Below, piece after piece: positions 62,296-64,000 of a stretch of 64,000 nt of DNA. Positions within the stretch are counted from its first letter, which is position 1, and every line of letters starts with the position of its first letter. The notes beneath the pieces were generated by a model, which saw nothing but the letters and a program-made list of their open reading frames with translations, was not told where the DNA came from and searched no databases. Source of the stretch: Glebionis coronaria (lineage: Eukaryota; Streptophyta; Magnoliopsida; Asterales; Asteraceae); assembly GCA_025667525.1 (NCBI GenBank), contig CM046875.1, positions 123,494,340-123,558,339 of the forward strand, given 5' to 3'. The position numbers were made by a program, and so were the translations under genes.

Positions 62296-62979
62296 TTATT
62301 TTTACGTATCATAAATCAAAAACAAATCAAAATCAAAAATATAAAAATACATAAAAACTAAAAAATTAACAAAACAATTCTTTTCCTAAAGAATTGACCA
62401 AAAAATTAAAAAATCCAAAAAGCAATCTTTTTCCTAAGAGATTGCACCCAAAAATATATATTATTGGATTCTCTCGGTTTTTATGTACATATAGTATTTT
62501 CTCTTAAAAAACTCATAAATACAAAAATATTTTCCATATATTATTATAAGTAAATACGTATACGTATAAGAACAACCAATTCACATATTCTCCATAAGTA
62601 TTGCCAAGGAAATACACCGTGTTGAGGGGCGTTCCGGTCCTTGACACGTATATCGATCAAACAAAATAAGGCAAGAATAGATAAGTACTTCCAATAAGCA
62701 ACAATTCGAAGAATACAAACAATTAAGTGAATAGAAAGGCGATGTGCTATAAAATGCCATCTAAGGGTCAATAGGTACTTATGTGCTTCGCGCCACCTAA
62801 CCCCCGTTCACTTGTGAGTATTCTAAGAAGGAACGCTTCATTGGGGGTCTTGCACCCAAGTAGTACATACATATATTATTATTTTCTTGTGGATATTTCA
62901 TATTGAAACTCGAAGAGGATAATCCTTTTCTCTTCAAAGTCACACGAGAGCTTCTCTCTCATTCCTCGTATTGAGTTGC
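62296..62979 (+). other. Element D leader
   Basis: Untranslated. It has repeated TTTTCCTAA(A/G)GA words (62384, 62430) and the block at 62775-62815 similar to the leader of element C. Confidence 0.6.
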
Positions 62980-64000
62980 ATGCTCACTCGCGAGCGTGCA
63001 CAAATACCGATTGGTGTACAACCCCTTCCTCCGAAAAGGAAGAAAAAGAGAAAGAGTAGGAACACCATCGTCCATCAAGCCGATCCCGAGAATCATGCTT
63101 TGATTCATCCACAACAAGAAGCCATGGCCGGAGTTGACACTCAATCTTTGATGGAACAATTGCAATCCAATGTGCAAGGATATGCCGATGCTATTAAGAT
63201 ACCCGATATTCCCGCAAACACATTTGAGCTAAAAACATCCATGATTAAATTGGTTTCAAATACACCATTTTTTGGGAACAAGAATGATAATCCACATGAT
63301 CACCTTAAGAAATTTCTTGCTCTTTGCAACACCATTAAGTACAATGGAGTTCCCCATGATGCCATTAAGGTTGATATTGGTGTAATTTTCACTAGAGGGT
63401 CCGGCTAAGCATTGGTTAGATACACAACCACCCGAGAGCATTACCACATGGGATGGTTTCACTAAGAAGTTTTTTAACAAATTCTTTCCCCCATCTAAGA
63501 CCACGACTTTGAGGAATATAATTATAGGCTTTCAACAAAAACCTAGTCAAACATTTAGTGATGCTTGGGAGGAGTATAGAGAGTTATTGAGGAGATGCCC
63601 TAACCATGGATTGGATGAAGTTCACCAAATCAATACTTTCTACAATGGCCTTAAACCTCATCACCAAGATTCACTCAATGCTTCCGCGGGAGGAAATATT
63701 CTTCTTAAGTCCATTCAAGAAGCTTGGGATATTATTGAGACCAAAGCAATGGTGCAAACCAACACACAATTTGATCAAACAGTACATGTCATTCAAGAAG
63801 GAATTTCTAAACCATTGGAGACTCAACTCATTTCATGCATTCAAGCATTGACTCAAGCTCAAAAGGAAAATCAAACAATCATGCGAAACACTCAAAAGAT
63901 GCAAGAAACTATGATGAATGACTTTATGAAGGTTTCTATGGGCAATCATTCCACAAATGATGTGCATGCTATTACTCTTTCATGTGAGTCTTGTGGAGGT
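62980..64000 (+). pseudogene. Element D gag (partial)
   Basis: ATG at 62980 (MLTRERAQ) is preferred because A, B and C also begin M-x-TR. A basic stretch (PPKRKKKRKSR) follows. The capsid region has NDNPHDHLKKFLALCNTIKY, then a frameshift near 63375-63395, then EGPAKHWLD, FFPPSKTTTLRN, SDAWEEYRELLRRCPNHG, FYNGL and NASAGGN. The sequence ends at the start of the zinc knuckle (CESCGG). It resembles the gag of A more than that of B. Confidence 0.87.

Larger units (their letters stand above)
59586..64000 (+). mobile_element. Athila-like retrotransposon D, 5' part
   Basis: LTR (59586-62206), tRNA-Asp-like primer site, leader and gag, running off the right edge. It is inserted in the protease of copia E. 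The second TSD copy and the 3' end are out of view. Confidence 0.9.

Overview
The window is plant nuclear DNA, and most of it is nested transposable elements. Spliced, intron-containing coding fragments, Athila-type Ty3 retroelements with a tRNA-Asp-like primer site, a Ty1-copia element, a Helitron and long TA microsatellites all point to a eudicot. The protein style (repeated CPLTR motifs before the copia protease, a DPGI motif in a retroelement ORF) reminds me of Asteraceae, especially the Anthemideae; that is recall, not a search result. I see nothing bacterial, organellar, tRNA or rRNA.

Layout. 1-7653 (minus): Ty3 Athila-like element A, with gag, protease, RT/RNase H, integrase and its 5' LTR; its 3' LTR lies outside the window. 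It sits in the LTR of an older Athila-like remnant R (7654-10168, minus). 10169-11153: unassigned DNA with exon-like pieces and a possible SINE. 11154-11390 and 18890-19100 are TA-rich microsatellite halves split by a 7.5 kb Helitron (11391-18889), which itself contains a hAT-like MITE (17898-18272). 19409-51624: one FAR1-RELATED SEQUENCE (FRS)/MULE-transposase-like gene, cut into three blocks. Athila-like element B (20059-35459, TSD TAAGC) lies in exon 2; its 5' LTR holds a solo LTR of a third family (21365-24749, TSD TCAGA). Element C (37374-50979, TSD AGCGG) lies near the 3' end of the gene. 52492-53527: a convergent, minus-strand C48 (Ulp1-like) peptidase pseudogene, cut by a Ty1-copia element (53528-59585), which is cut in turn by Athila-like element D (59586 to beyond 64000).

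How it fits together. No gene here looks intact. Removing B and C with one TSD copy each rejoins the FRS reading frame at both junctions, so the order of insertion can be read directly. The FRS gene also carries its own frameshifts and nonsense codons. An FRS/MULE-type gene convergent with a C48 peptidase resembles the content of some two-gene MULEs, so the host locus may itself be a dead MULE.

The most unusual signals are structural: (1) inverted repeats at the first bases of every Athila-like LTR; (2) inverted repeats just after the TATA box in several LTRs, with paired changes in stems and conserved loops between related LTRs; (3) arrays of a sense-strand ATTCCGRA motif about every 24 bp in the leaders of elements A, B and the unrelated copia element; (4) a hairpin with paired changes after the primer site of A, B and D; (5) element C, which keeps gag and protease but has an unrecognised acidic ORF in place of RT/integrase; (6) an apparent swap of the gag N-terminal half between A and B; (7) LTRs of A and B ending TA...TA rather than TG...CA.
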